A stretch of DNA of 64,000 nucleotides, taken from positions 1 to 64,000 of the forward strand of contig JACKPN010000001.1 in the NCBI GenBank assembly GCA_024233575.1, in the 5' to 3' direction. The notes beneath the pieces are model-generated. The model made no database searches. It was not told the DNA's origin and saw nothing but the letters and a program-made list of their open reading frames with translations. The stretch is from Chlamydiales bacterium (GTDB lineage Bacteria; Chlamydiota; Chlamydiia; Chlamydiales; Criblamydiaceae). Positions 54,551 through 63,699 of the stretch are shown in pieces. Each line of letters opens with the position of its first letter. Positions within the stretch are counted from its first letter, which is position 1. The position numbers and the translations under genes are program-made.

Positions 54551-55357
54551 TCAGCTTTGCATAATACGCGTCACTACCTCTACCGCATCGCGATGAGCTT
54601 GTACGTTGTGCACTCTAATGTATTCCACACCAGAACTGACGATCGCAGCGGTATGCGCGGCGACCGTAGCAAAATCAAGCTCTTGCGGCTTCTTGTTTAA
54701 TACTTTCCCCAAGAAAGACTTTCTAGAAGCCCCCAAAAGTAAGGGAAATCCTAGACTTTTAAACTTGTGCAGATTGTGTATAATTTCATAATTATGAGCA
54801 ACTGTTTTCCCAAAGCCAATACCCGGGTCAAGAATAATGTTTTCTCTCTTGACACCCGCTGCCATCAGCTCTTCGGCTTTCTTATGTCCCCAGTCGAGCA
54901 GTTCATTGACCACACCTTTAGGGTATTGGGGGTCCAACTGCATCGTTTTAGGAGTCCCCTGCATGTGCATCACACAAATCGGCACTTGTTTATCAACAGC
55001 AACAGCGATCATCGCAGGATCGCGAAAGCCTGAAACATCATTGATCAGGTTTGCCCCGGCATCAATAGCGGCAGCAGCGACGCCCGCTTTCATGGTATCG
55101 ACAGAAATTGGTATCGTTATCCCCACGCGGCGTATCGCTTCAATAACAGGAATGACACGACGCAACTCTTCCGCTTCAGGCGTCGGCTCTACCCAAGGAT
55201 TGGTCGCCTCGCCTCCGACATCAATGATGTCGGCTCCTTCGTCGATCAAACGCTTTGCATGGGCAACTGCTTCTGTATAAGAAAAATGCTCACCCTGGTT
55301 GGAAAAAGAATCCGGCGTTACGTTGAGAACCCCCATGATCTGTGTTCTTTGTTTCAT
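54551..55357 (-). CDS. folP: Dihydropteroate synthase
   Basis: This 268-residue TIM-barrel enzyme condenses p-aminobenzoate with 6-hydroxymethyl-dihydropterin pyrophosphate. The signatures are visible: MGVLNVTPDSFSNQGEHF, DIIDVGGEATNP, ISVDTMKAGVA, NLINDVSGF, MHMQGTP, ILDPGIGFGKT and IRVHNVQAHRDAVEV. The frame runs 50 codons further upstream, but GGAGG 5 bases before ATG 55357 and the family N-terminus fix the start. It leads the operon folP-cdaA-cdaR-rsmE and is divergent from cydA. Confidence 0.95.
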   Translation of the reverse strand: MKQRTQIMGVLNVTPDSFSNQGEHFSYTEAVAHAKRLIDEGADIIDVGGEATNPWVEPTPEAEELRRVIPVIEAIRRVGITIPISVDTMKAGVAAAAIDAGANLINDVSGFRDPAMIAVAVDKQVPICVMHMQGTPKTMQLDPQYPKGVVNELLDWGHKKAEELMAAGVKRENIILDPGIGFGKTVAHNYEIIHNLHKFKSLGFPLLLGASRKSFLGKVLNKKPQELDFATVAAHTAAIVSSGVEYIRVHNVQAHRDAVEVVTRIMQS

Positions 55358-55470
55358 CATAACCTCCAAAAAATAATCGGCGTCAGAATACATTATGCGA
55401 CTTTTTCCTTCATGTAAAATGTTTGTTTTAATACTCTCTGATTTCCTACCACTATAAGAGGAAAAAGACG

Positions 55471-56850
55471 ATGGACGTTGAAATCCTAGCGCGCGTGCAA
55501 TTTGCATTAACTATCATGTTTCACTATATCTATCCCCCGCTCAGCATCGGGTTAGGTCTTGTCTTGGTGATCACCGAAGGTCTCTATATGAAGACAGGCG
55601 ACACCAAGTACCACTTAATGGCTCGTTTCTGGACGCGCATCTTCGCTCTTACCTTCGCCATCGGTGTTGCTACGGGCATTGTGATGGAGTTCGAGTTCGG
55701 CACCAATTGGGCGACCTATTCCAAGTATGTCGGCGATGTTTTCGGCAGCGCGCTTGCCGCCGAAGGTGTTTTCGCTTTTTTTCTTGAATCGGGATTTCTA
55801 GCGATCCTGCTATTTGGCTGGGACCGCGTCAAACCGATCACTCACTTTATTTCGACCATCATGGTCTGCCTGGGCGCCCACTTCAGCGCCATTTGGATCA
55901 TCGTTGCTAACTCCTGGATGCAGACGCCGGCAGGATATCACATCGTCGGCGAAGGGTTGAACGCACGGGCGGAGATCACCGACTTCTGGGCAATGGTATT
56001 TAACCCTTCATCGATGACACGCCTCGGACATGTAGTGATCGGATGCTGGCTGGCCGGCGCTTTTTTGGTGATCTCAATCGCCGCTTACTACATGATCAAA
56101 GAGCGCCATCGCGACTTTGCCCGCACATCGATGAAGATAGGTCTTTCCATTGCCGGCTTTGCATTGATCCTTCAGCTCTTTTCCGGGGACCGCAGCGGCA
56201 AAGAAGTCGCCGAACATCAGCCTGCCAAGCTCGCCGCTCTTGAAGGCGTCTTCAATACCACTCGCGGCGCGCCGTTAATCCTGTTCGGCATTCCTAATCC
56301 TGCCGAAGAAAAAGTCGACTTTCGGGTTGCTATCCCCAAACTCCTTAGCTTTCTTGCTTTTGAAAATTTCAATGCCGAAGTGATGGGTCTCGACCAGGTG
56401 CCTGCGAAGGATCGCCCTAATGTTTCTGTCATTTTCCAGACCTACCGCCTCATGTTGGCAATGTGGGGAATCATGGTCATCCTGACAATCGTCGCCATTT
56501 GGAAATACCGTCGCGGTACGCTTGAAAAAAGCAAAGGATTCCTTTGGCTGCTTGTCCTAGGTGTTCTCGCGCCACAGATCGCTAACCAGACGGGATGGAT
56601 CTCCGCCGAAATGGGACGCTATCCATGGATCGTCTACAATCTATTGCGAATCTCTGACGGTCTATCAAAAACAGTCCTGGCGGAACATATTATTGGCTCG
56701 CTCATCATGTTCACCCTCCTCTACATGATGTTGTTCATTCTATTCATTTATTTACTCAATCATAAAATCAAGCACGGCCCCGAGGACGGCAAAGGTGAAG
56801 GCCCTTATCACAGCCTGCAACAACTTGTTAAGGAGAAGTCCCATGACTGA
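55471..56850 (+). CDS. cydA: Cytochrome bd oxidase subunit I
   Basis: This 459-residue quinol oxidase subunit carries the haem-binding helices. The N-terminal RVQFALTIMFHYIYPPLSIGLG holds the conserved His, the quinol loop GDRSGKEVAEHQPAKLAALEG is of the short type, and the GRQPW motif appears as GRYPW. It reduces oxygen with high affinity and contributes to the proton gradient. GAGGAAAAAG lies just before the ATG. It is translationally coupled to cydB. Confidence 0.95.
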   Translation: MDVEILARVQFALTIMFHYIYPPLSIGLGLVLVITEGLYMKTGDTKYHLMARFWTRIFALTFAIGVATGIVMEFEFGTNWATYSKYVGDVFGSALAAEGVFAFFLESGFLAILLFGWDRVKPITHFISTIMVCLGAHFSAIWIIVANSWMQTPAGYHIVGEGLNARAEITDFWAMVFNPSSMTRLGHVVIGCWLAGAFLVISIAAYYMIKERHRDFARTSMKIGLSIAGFALILQLFSGDRSGKEVAEHQPAKLAALEGVFNTTRGAPLILFGIPNPAEEKVDFRVAIPKLLSFLAFENFNAEVMGLDQVPAKDRPNVSVIFQTYRLMLAMWGIMVILTIVAIWKYRRGTLEKSKGFLWLLVLGVLAPQIANQTGWISAEMGRYPWIVYNLLRISDGLSKTVLAEHIIGSLIMFTLLYMMLFILFIYLLNHKIKHGPEDGKGEGPYHSLQQLVKEKSHD

Positions 56851-57871
56851 GATCTTTCTGCAATTAAGCTGGTTTACGATCTTTGTGATCCTTCTTACCG
56901 GATATGCGGTCCTCGACGGTTTCGACTTGGGTGTCGGCATGCTTCATCTTTTCTCTAAGGAAGATGACGACCGCCGCATCATGCTCAACACAATTGGGCC
57001 TGTATGGGACGGCAATGAAGTATGGCTCGTGACTGCCGGCGGCGCGCTCTTCGCGGGATTTCCTATAGCCTATGCCACTTTATGCACCGCTTTCTATATT
57101 CCGGTAATGATTTTACTGGCAGGGCTGATCTTCCGCGCGGTAGCCATCGAGTTCCGGAGCAAACAGCCTATGCAATGGTGGCGCTGGACATGGGATGTAC
57201 TTTTTGCGCTAGCCAGTTTTATCATTGCTGTTGGCTTAGGCTCTGTTATCGGTAACCTCATCCAAGGCATCCCCCTCGATTCCGAAGGTGAATATGCCGG
57301 CACATTCATGCAGCTGATCAATCCTTACGCCATCCTGGTAGGTCTAATGACAGCATCATTATTCTGCATGCACGGCGCGATTTACCTAATGATGAAAACA
57401 GACGGCGTCTTCCACGAACATATGCGCCGTTTCGTTAACCCGACGATCATTGCCTTCATCATGCTCTATGCAGTGACGACAGCAGCAACGTTGATTTATA
57501 ACCCCCACATGGTCGAAGCATTCAAACATCGATCAAGCTATTTTCTAATCGCCATCATAAACATGATCGCCGTTGCTAATATCCCTCGCGAGATCTATTA
57601 TGGAAGAGACGGACGCGCTTTCCTATCCTCTTGCCTCAATATCATCTGCTTGCTTGCCTTGTATGGAGTCGGCACGTTTCCTAATATCATCTACGCAAGC
57701 AATGATCCGGCAAACCTAAGCCTGACGGTCTACAATTCTTCTTCATCGGTAAAGACCTTGATCATCCTGCATATCATTGCCGGCATCGGCGTTCCGATGG
57801 TGCTGGCATATACGACTGCGATCTACTGGATATTCAAGGGCAAGACACGCCTGGACTCGTCAAGTTATTGA
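56843..57871 (+). CDS. cydB: Cytochrome bd oxidase subunit II
   Basis: This 342-residue integral membrane partner of CydA has YAVLDGFDLGVGMLH and GPVWDGNEVWLVTAGGALFAGFP, the family signatures, followed by seven further hydrophobic helices. ATG 56843 has AAGGAG 7 bases upstream and overlaps the cydA stop by 8 bases (ATGACTGA). No cydC/cydD assembly genes are adjacent. Confidence 0.95.
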   Translation: MTEIFLQLSWFTIFVILLTGYAVLDGFDLGVGMLHLFSKEDDDRRIMLNTIGPVWDGNEVWLVTAGGALFAGFPIAYATLCTAFYIPVMILLAGLIFRAVAIEFRSKQPMQWWRWTWDVLFALASFIIAVGLGSVIGNLIQGIPLDSEGEYAGTFMQLINPYAILVGLMTASLFCMHGAIYLMMKTDGVFHEHMRRFVNPTIIAFIMLYAVTTAATLIYNPHMVEAFKHRSSYFLIAIINMIAVANIPREIYYGRDGRAFLSSCLNIICLLALYGVGTFPNIIYASNDPANLSLTVYNSSSSVKTLIILHIIAGIGVPMVLAYTTAIYWIFKGKTRLDSSSY

Positions 57872-57923
57872 GGTTTTCATATAAAACATTGCATGGTATA
57901 TTCTCGAAAAAAAATGAGGAAAT

Positions 57924-58220
57924 ATGGCTAGTGAAGCAACCATAAATTATCTTGCCAATGCAGTTAACGACGGTCCGATTATTCGATTCGACAAATATAA
58001 AAAAGTCTTCAATGAGAACGAATACCTACGAGGATACTGCTATTTCAAGATGATGGAGATCGTCATCAATGAAAACCTGCCGGTAAAGATGGAACAATAT
58101 AAAAATATTATTCCAAGATGGTACGAGCAGCTTGAGGGTAAAGACAAGGAACTCTACCGCGAAGAGATCGATATCCATATTGCTAAGATCTTTGAGCAAA
58201 AGTTATTAGCGAAACTATAG
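57924..58220 (+). CDS. Small orphan protein after cydAB
   Basis: This 98-residue soluble protein is Lys-, Tyr- and Glu-rich and largely helical. GAGGAAAT immediately before ATG 57924 acts as a short-spaced ribosome binding site. It follows cydB on the same strand after 52 bases and ends 14 bases before the convergent symporter gene. The function is unknown. Confidence 0.55.
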   Translation: MASEATINYLANAVNDGPIIRFDKYKKVFNENEYLRGYCYFKMMEIVINENLPVKMEQYKNIIPRWYEQLEGKDKELYREEIDIHIAKIFEQKLLAKL

Positions 58221-58234
58221 AATCATCCGATCTG

Positions 58235-59620
58235 TTATTTCTGCTCCGCCTTTTCATGCTCGAGCACTTTCAAAAAAGTACGCGTCTCGTCAACGACCAC
58301 GCCAGTTAATGCGCACAGTCCAATCAGGTTAGGAATCGTCATCAAAGCGTTGAACACGTCAGAAAATTTCCAAACAAAGTCAAGTTCAAGAACGGCACCG
58401 GGTATGATAATCAATACAAAGAGGATACGGTAAAAATAGACCATCTTCTCGCCAAAAAGATACTCAACGCACTTTTCCCCGTAGTATGCCCAGCCGATCA
58501 ACGTTGTAAAGGCAAAGAGCATCAAGCCTATGGTTACAATGTAGGCACCCCACCAATACTGAGTCTCAAAAGCATAAACAGTCATCGCCGCGCCGGTAAG
58601 CATTGTTCCATCAGGTTTTACAGTACCTAAAACGCCGGTCACCCCAAGGACAAGTCCTGTCACCGTACACATGACCACCGTCGCCAAAAAGCAGCCAGTC
58701 ATCGATACTAGCGCCTGCCTTCCGGGAACATCGGTCTTCGCTGCAGCGGCGGCAATCGATGCTGTGCCCATTCCTGCCTCACTGGTCATCAGCCCTCTGC
58801 TGACACCCATCTGCACTGCAAGGATAATGGTAGATCCTGCAAATCCTCCAACTGCCGCTTGTCCTGTGAACGCCGTTTTAAAGATTGCCATGACAACGCC
58901 GGGGATCTGATCATGAAGAGTAACCAGGATGATGCCGGCGCCGCCGATATAAAAAAGCGCCATCATCGGCACTAGAAAACCGGCAACGCGGCCAATGCTT
59001 TTAATACCGCCAATAAGTGTAAGCCCAGTCAGAATGGCAACAACAATACCTACCCATAGTGGATTAACAGCAAACATGCTGCTTATCACGTCAGCAACAG
59101 AATTGGCCTGCAGCATGTTACCGCCGCCCAAAGCGGATAATGCGCCGAATGCGGCAAAAGAAATAGAAAGCCATTTCCAACCAAGACCATATTCAATGTA
59201 ATACATTGGACCGCCGCACATCTCGCCTTTGCAATCTGTAGTACGGTATTTGACGGCCAGAGCTGACTCAGCATAGCGTGTAGCCATACCGATAAGCGCC
59301 GTCACCCACATCCAAAACAAAGCGCCCAAACCTCCTGTAACGATCGCTGTAGAAACACCTGCGATGTTGCCGATGCCGATCGTCGCTGCCAAAGCCGTCA
59401 TCAAGGACTGAAAGTGAGAAATATCACCGCGGTCATCCTGGTCATGCTGCGGTCCTAAAGCCACCTTCAAGGCATACCCAAGAAAACGGAACTGAATGCC
59501 ACGCAAGCGAATCGTCAAATAGACGCCGACGCCGACGATAAAGAGAATCAATGGCGCACTCCAGATCCAGCCATATGCCATCCGCAGCCACTCTGTGGGA
59601 AGTTCATTGAAATTGATCAT
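58235..59620 (-). CDS. Sodium:alanine/glycine symporter (AGCS family), copy 2
   Basis: This 461-residue transporter has about 10-12 membrane helices. The family motif is visible as GVSRGLMTSEAGMGTASIAAAAAKT, with LTALAATIGIGNIAGVSTAI and MWVTALIGMATRYAESALAVKYR. It probably imports a small neutral amino acid with sodium. It overlaps its paralogue by 4 bases (ATGA), so both are in one operon. Chlamydia also has more than one such carrier. Confidence 0.92.
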   Translation of the reverse strand: MINFNELPTEWLRMAYGWIWSAPLILFIVGVGVYLTIRLRGIQFRFLGYALKVALGPQHDQDDRGDISHFQSLMTALAATIGIGNIAGVSTAIVTGGLGALFWMWVTALIGMATRYAESALAVKYRTTDCKGEMCGGPMYYIEYGLGWKWLSISFAAFGALSALGGGNMLQANSVADVISSMFAVNPLWVGIVVAILTGLTLIGGIKSIGRVAGFLVPMMALFYIGGAGIILVTLHDQIPGVVMAIFKTAFTGQAAVGGFAGSTIILAVQMGVSRGLMTSEAGMGTASIAAAAAKTDVPGRQALVSMTGCFLATVVMCTVTGLVLGVTGVLGTVKPDGTMLTGAAMTVYAFETQYWWGAYIVTIGLMLFAFTTLIGWAYYGEKCVEYLFGEKMVYFYRILFVLIIIPGAVLELDFVWKFSDVFNALMTIPNLIGLCALTGVVVDETRTFLKVLEHEKAEQK

Positions 59621-60993
59621 AACGCCGCTCCTTCAGCTTTTTCACCACGTTCACGTTTAACTATCGCTAAGAAATGGCGCGTTTCCGTTACGATGACACC
59701 GGAGAGGCCAATAAGCGCTATCAGATTAGGAATGACCATTAATCCATTAGAAATGTCAGCAATGTGCCAAATGGTACCCATATTCATCAGCGCTCCCGGT
59801 ATGATCGCAAGGGTAAAGAGGCAACGGAAGGGCAACACGGCGCGCTCGCCAAAGAGGTATTCGAAACATTTCTCGCCATAGTAAGCCCATGCAATGATTG
59901 TCGAAAGGGCAAATAACACCAGGCCTACCGTTACTACATAACCGCCGCCGCGGATCGTCGACTCGAATGCCCGTATTGCCAAAGCCGCACCATCAAGAAG
60001 CTCTCCAGAGGGGCCCTGGGTGCCGACAAGGCCGGTGACGGCGATTACCAGTCCAGTGATTGTGCAAACGACAAGAGTCGATAGTAGCGCTCCAGTCATA
60101 ACGATCATTGCCTGTCGTCCGGGAGCATCTGTCTTAGCAGCAGCAGCGGCGATGGAGGAGATACCCAAACCTGCCTCGTTAGAAAAAATGCTACGCGCCA
60201 CACCCATCTGTATCGCCATCATGACAGTGGCTCCGGAAAAACCACCGATGGCGGCATCGCCGCGAAAGGCGCTAATAAAAATATGAGCAATAGCTGTCGG
60301 CAGCTGTTCGTAATGATACCCGATAATAACAAGACCGCCGCCGACATAAAATAGCGCCATAAAAGGGACAAGGAAACCGGCAACGTGCCCAATGCTTCGA
60401 ACCCCGCCCATGATAACAAGACCTACCAAGACTGCAACTACAGCACCGATCCATAACGGGTCGATGGACCAATGAACCGTCAAAGAATCGACGATGGAAT
60501 TGACCTGCACCAAATTCCCAGTGCTTATTGCTGCCAGGCACCCAAAAGCGGCAAACAGCAAAGCAAGCCAACGCCAGCCTAGGCCGCGGTCGATATACTC
60601 CATCGGCCCGCCGATCATTTCACCATTCTTATCGGCAACGCGGTATTTCACGGCAAGAAGGGATTCCGCATACTTGGTTGCCATCCCCACAATCGCGGTT
60701 ACCCACATCCAAAATAACGCACCAACGCCGCCAACGGTGATCGCCGTCGACACACCGACAATCGCTCCTGTACCTATCGCCCCGCCTAATGTCGTCATCA
60801 ATGCTTCGAAATGCGAAATATCACCCTCTGCCGACTCTTGGCTTTTTGCGAAAGCCTGCTTGATGGCATAGCCGATGTAGCGGAACTGCATCCCCCGCAA
60901 GATAATCGTCAAAAATACACCGGTACCAATTAGGAAAGCCAAAAGCGGCGTTCCCCAAATGAATCCCTTCAGGTTGGCAAGGAGATCTTCCAT
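59617..60993 (-). CDS. Sodium:alanine/glycine symporter (AGCS family), copy 1
   Basis: This 458-residue paralogue of the downstream symporter is the first in the operon. It has LMTTLGGAIGTGAIVGVSTAI, MWVTAIVGMATKYAESLLAVKYR and the signature GVARSIFSNEAGLGISSIAAAAAKT. About 10-12 hydrophobic helices are visible. The two copies differ enough that separate substrates are possible. Confidence 0.92.
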   Translation of the reverse strand: MEDLLANLKGFIWGTPLLAFLIGTGVFLTIILRGMQFRYIGYAIKQAFAKSQESAEGDISHFEALMTTLGGAIGTGAIVGVSTAITVGGVGALFWMWVTAIVGMATKYAESLLAVKYRVADKNGEMIGGPMEYIDRGLGWRWLALLFAAFGCLAAISTGNLVQVNSIVDSLTVHWSIDPLWIGAVVAVLVGLVIMGGVRSIGHVAGFLVPFMALFYVGGGLVIIGYHYEQLPTAIAHIFISAFRGDAAIGGFSGATVMMAIQMGVARSIFSNEAGLGISSIAAAAAKTDAPGRQAMIVMTGALLSTLVVCTITGLVIAVTGLVGTQGPSGELLDGAALAIRAFESTIRGGGYVVTVGLVLFALSTIIAWAYYGEKCFEYLFGERAVLPFRCLFTLAIIPGALMNMGTIWHIADISNGLMVIPNLIALIGLSGVIVTETRHFLAIVKRERGEKAEGAAL

Positions 60994-61211
60994 ATTCTTC
61001 CTAATAATATGATCAACATACGTCCGTTTGCGGGAGTATTTTCCTAAAGAAGGAGCCTATTATAGCGATAATGCACAGGAAAGAGGCGTCGCCTTTGATA
61101 AAATACTCTACGAATAGCCCATCAACAGGTGCTAATTATATATAAGAAAGAGATTTCTTTAAAGCTGAAAATAGTGTTAATAAATATTTTTAATCAGAAT
61201 GAAGGCATTTC

Positions 61212-62318
61212 ATGAGCATCGGAGGTTTCACAACAGTCGCCTACGAGCACTATTTTTGGGATCCTCCAAAAATCGATAATGTCATGCATCAGATCAAAGT
61301 CTGGGGACCGAACGACTCTCCCCTTTACCTATTCCCTAATGAGGAGATGAAAGAGAAAATCCGCCTCCATCATGCCATGGACTTTGCATTTTCCCGCGCT
61401 CTCTTCAAACCCTTCAGTGAAAAGATACGTAAAATCAAGGCTATGGAAAATTATATCTCGGAGCACCTCGACCTCCTAATTTTCCTACAGCAAAAAGTAG
61501 GCATCTACGGCGATGATACAGCAAGTGATCGCATTCGTTCCCTTATGGAAAAGGTTCTCAGAGATGAAAAGAATAAAAACAAAACAATGCAAGTTTCCTC
61601 AACAGCGCTTTCGGTGCTGGAAACTTTAAAGGTTCTATCGAAAGAGGGTCTCGAGAAGGTTCTTGCCGTTGAGTGGGTACAGCCCCTTTCGTGCAACTGC
61701 GGAGGAATGTGGCGAGATCCTACTGCCGCCGGCGGCAAGGAAGAGGAGCTAATGCGAACGACTCCACTGGAAGTGATTGTCAATCCAAAAAACAACAACA
61801 CGCTTCCCGCACGCTTTCCTCCCGCGAACAACCACTTCATCCCCTACTTTGGCACGTTAATCATCAAGGAACTTCCAATCGTTGATGATGCTGTTTTGGA
61901 AAAGGCCAATTTTTCTTTACTTCCCGCTATCGATCTCTCCGGTGGCACTAACGAGACATCATGGTATTTCAATGAAGGAACCTTTAACGAAGAGAAATAC
62001 GTCAACGTGCTGCGGTTAAGACACCTGATCCATTTTTGTGCAGCGTTCCTTGCAGGTTTCAAGACCCTCGTCTTCAGCAAAGGGAACATGGAATCTAAGC
62101 GATTAAATAAACTGAACGGCAGGGCATTTGCCCGTGCGCTGGCAAATCCCATCGTTGAAAAATGTTTTGAGCGAGTCATCATCACCGGAGTTACGGAAAA
62201 GAAAGACTCCTTTATGAAAGAACTGCACGGCAGGCTTAGGCTAACAAATGACGAAATTCTTCTTTCAGAATCGGGCTACCGCAGCCTTCAATCCATTGGC
62301 TTGCAAGGGCTTTATTAA
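61212..62318 (+). CDS. Orphan protein of unknown function (368 aa)
   Basis: This 368-residue soluble protein is not recognised. It has no signal peptide or membrane segment. A Cys-containing stretch (PLSCNCGGMWRDPT) sits near residue 157, between a helical N-terminal half and a mixed C-terminal half. Its end overlaps the convergent gene by 83 bases. No clear ribosome binding site precedes the ATG. Confidence 0.6.
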   Translation: MSIGGFTTVAYEHYFWDPPKIDNVMHQIKVWGPNDSPLYLFPNEEMKEKIRLHHAMDFAFSRALFKPFSEKIRKIKAMENYISEHLDLLIFLQQKVGIYGDDTASDRIRSLMEKVLRDEKNKNKTMQVSSTALSVLETLKVLSKEGLEKVLAVEWVQPLSCNCGGMWRDPTAAGGKEEELMRTTPLEVIVNPKNNNTLPARFPPANNHFIPYFGTLIIKELPIVDDAVLEKANFSLLPAIDLSGGTNETSWYFNEGTFNEEKYVNVLRLRHLIHFCAAFLAGFKTLVFSKGNMESKRLNKLNGRAFARALANPIVEKCFERVIITGVTEKKDSFMKELHGRLRLTNDEILLSESGYRSLQSIGLQGLY

Positions 62319-63285
62319 CCTTAATGCTTTCCCCATACATGCGCTGGCTTTCAAGAGAGTCGCAGCGATCACGCATCCTTTGGTCGTGGTCGATCAACAT
62401 GAGCCGCTGCAGCAGCCACTCGCTTCCGGGAAATCGTTCCTCAAGAGCATCAAAAAACAAGCGTCGCAGATGATGATTTCCGGAAAACAACTCACGGTAG
62501 CAACGCAAGTGCATATCTAAAAGCCCCCCTTCTTTCGGCAAGGCAGCGACCTTAGCAACCACCCCCAAATGTTCGGCATGCTCGGCAAACAGCTCCTCAC
62601 CAATGCTTACGCCCGCCTCCAATCGAACCACCGCAGCAAGCGGTGCGGCCTCCTCTGCTAACAACCCCCAAAATGGCTGCTTCGTAGCGCCTTCCTGCGA
62701 AAACAGCAGCGTTGTTGTCGATCCAATGTCGTTGCACAACGAATGAAACCAGGCAACCTGATCGGCGCTGTCCCCCGCAAGTTGATAGCATAGCCGCCGG
62801 CCGCCGGCAGCCTCCTCTAGAAGCTGTACTTCAGCGCGCGCCAGATCTTCATCAGTCGCGTCACGCGCTGCGGGATGAAGAAAGTATTGAGGACATGCTT
62901 GCTTGCCTTCCCAAAAAAGCGCCGTACAGCTATCAGGAAGCGCCGCTAATGTTTCGAGTAATTGGTTGCGATATTTCTGATCGTAAGGACAATAGGAATA
63001 TTCTCCTGTCAGGGTCGGCGCCCAGACAACAAAGACCCCTCTCTCTTGCAATTCATCGATAAACGATAGGGACCCCATGCTTCCCGTGTTTTTCAACACC
63101 CCGCCAACGATGAGCTGTCGAAAACCATAGACTTCCATCCATTCGCAGATCGCATCTACCGCGAACCGTTGTGGTAACGATATCGTAAGACACTCGCTTA
63201 TCGTGACTTCCGAATCGGAATCGATCCACAGCGACCGAAATGGCGCTAGGGTCTGGCTATGTTTAGGACTTTCAATTACCGACAT
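62236..63285 (-). CDS. Orphan protein upstream of the DAHP synthase gene
   Basis: This 349-residue soluble alpha/beta protein has segments that look like Rossmann-type strands (FRQLIVGGVLKNTGSMGSLSFIDEL; GVFVVWAPTL) and an N-terminus with no signal peptide. I do not recognise the family. The codon use resembles the core genes, so it may be conserved within chlamydiae. It is divergent from the DAHP synthase gene and overlaps the 61212-62318 gene at the 3' end. Confidence 0.6.
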   Translation of the reverse strand: MSVIESPKHSQTLAPFRSLWIDSDSEVTISECLTISLPQRFAVDAICEWMEVYGFRQLIVGGVLKNTGSMGSLSFIDELQERGVFVVWAPTLTGEYSYCPYDQKYRNQLLETLAALPDSCTALFWEGKQACPQYFLHPAARDATDEDLARAEVQLLEEAAGGRRLCYQLAGDSADQVAWFHSLCNDIGSTTTLLFSQEGATKQPFWGLLAEEAAPLAAVVRLEAGVSIGEELFAEHAEHLGVVAKVAALPKEGGLLDMHLRCYRELFSGNHHLRRLFFDALEERFPGSEWLLQRLMLIDHDQRMRDRCDSLESQRMYGESIKVNKALASQWIEGCGSPILKEEFRHLLA

Positions 63286-63699
63286 ATACTAGATGATGAA
63301 AATTACAAAATTTGCTAATGTTTTTTATTGAGCAGTATCTGTTCACGAGGGTCCCTTCATTGAGAAGGCGCCTATTGCGTCTTGGATCGATTGTTTGCCA
63401 ACAGGTGAATCTATTGACCGGGAAGCGCTCAATACGATCGCTACAAGAGGCTTATTCATTGGATAAACACTACGCGAGCAGATACATAAAGCATACTAGC
63501 AATTTTTGCTCTGAAGAGTCACTCGCAAAATGTGTCAAAAGTGATTTTTCTAGTATTTTTGTGACTTGTAGTGCGGGAATCGAAACAAACGAATGACAGT
63601 TTGCGGCAAAAAGCACAAAGCGAGGCTGGAAACTGCAAGAAAGATGCGCCGAATCATTTTGCAGCGGTTCCAAAATAACAGCTTTTTTTTAGGGATGGC
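63286..63699. other. Divergent intergenic region before the DAHP synthase gene
   Basis: This 414-base region separates the 62236-63285 gene (minus) from aroG (plus). An open frame from ATG 63318 to 63596 (93 codons) has no ribosome binding site and no recognisable product, so I do not call it a gene. No terminator or riboswitch structure is evident. Confidence 0.4.

Noticed and set aside
55358..55507. 50-codon N-terminal extension of folP
   Set aside because: GGAGG directly before ATG 55357 and the typical DHPS N-terminus show a downstream start. The extension also overlaps the cydA start region on the other strand.
63318..63596. 93-codon open frame in the divergent region before aroG
   Set aside because: No ribosome binding site, no recognisable motif, and composition unlike the flanking genes. 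Kept only as a note in the intergenic entry.
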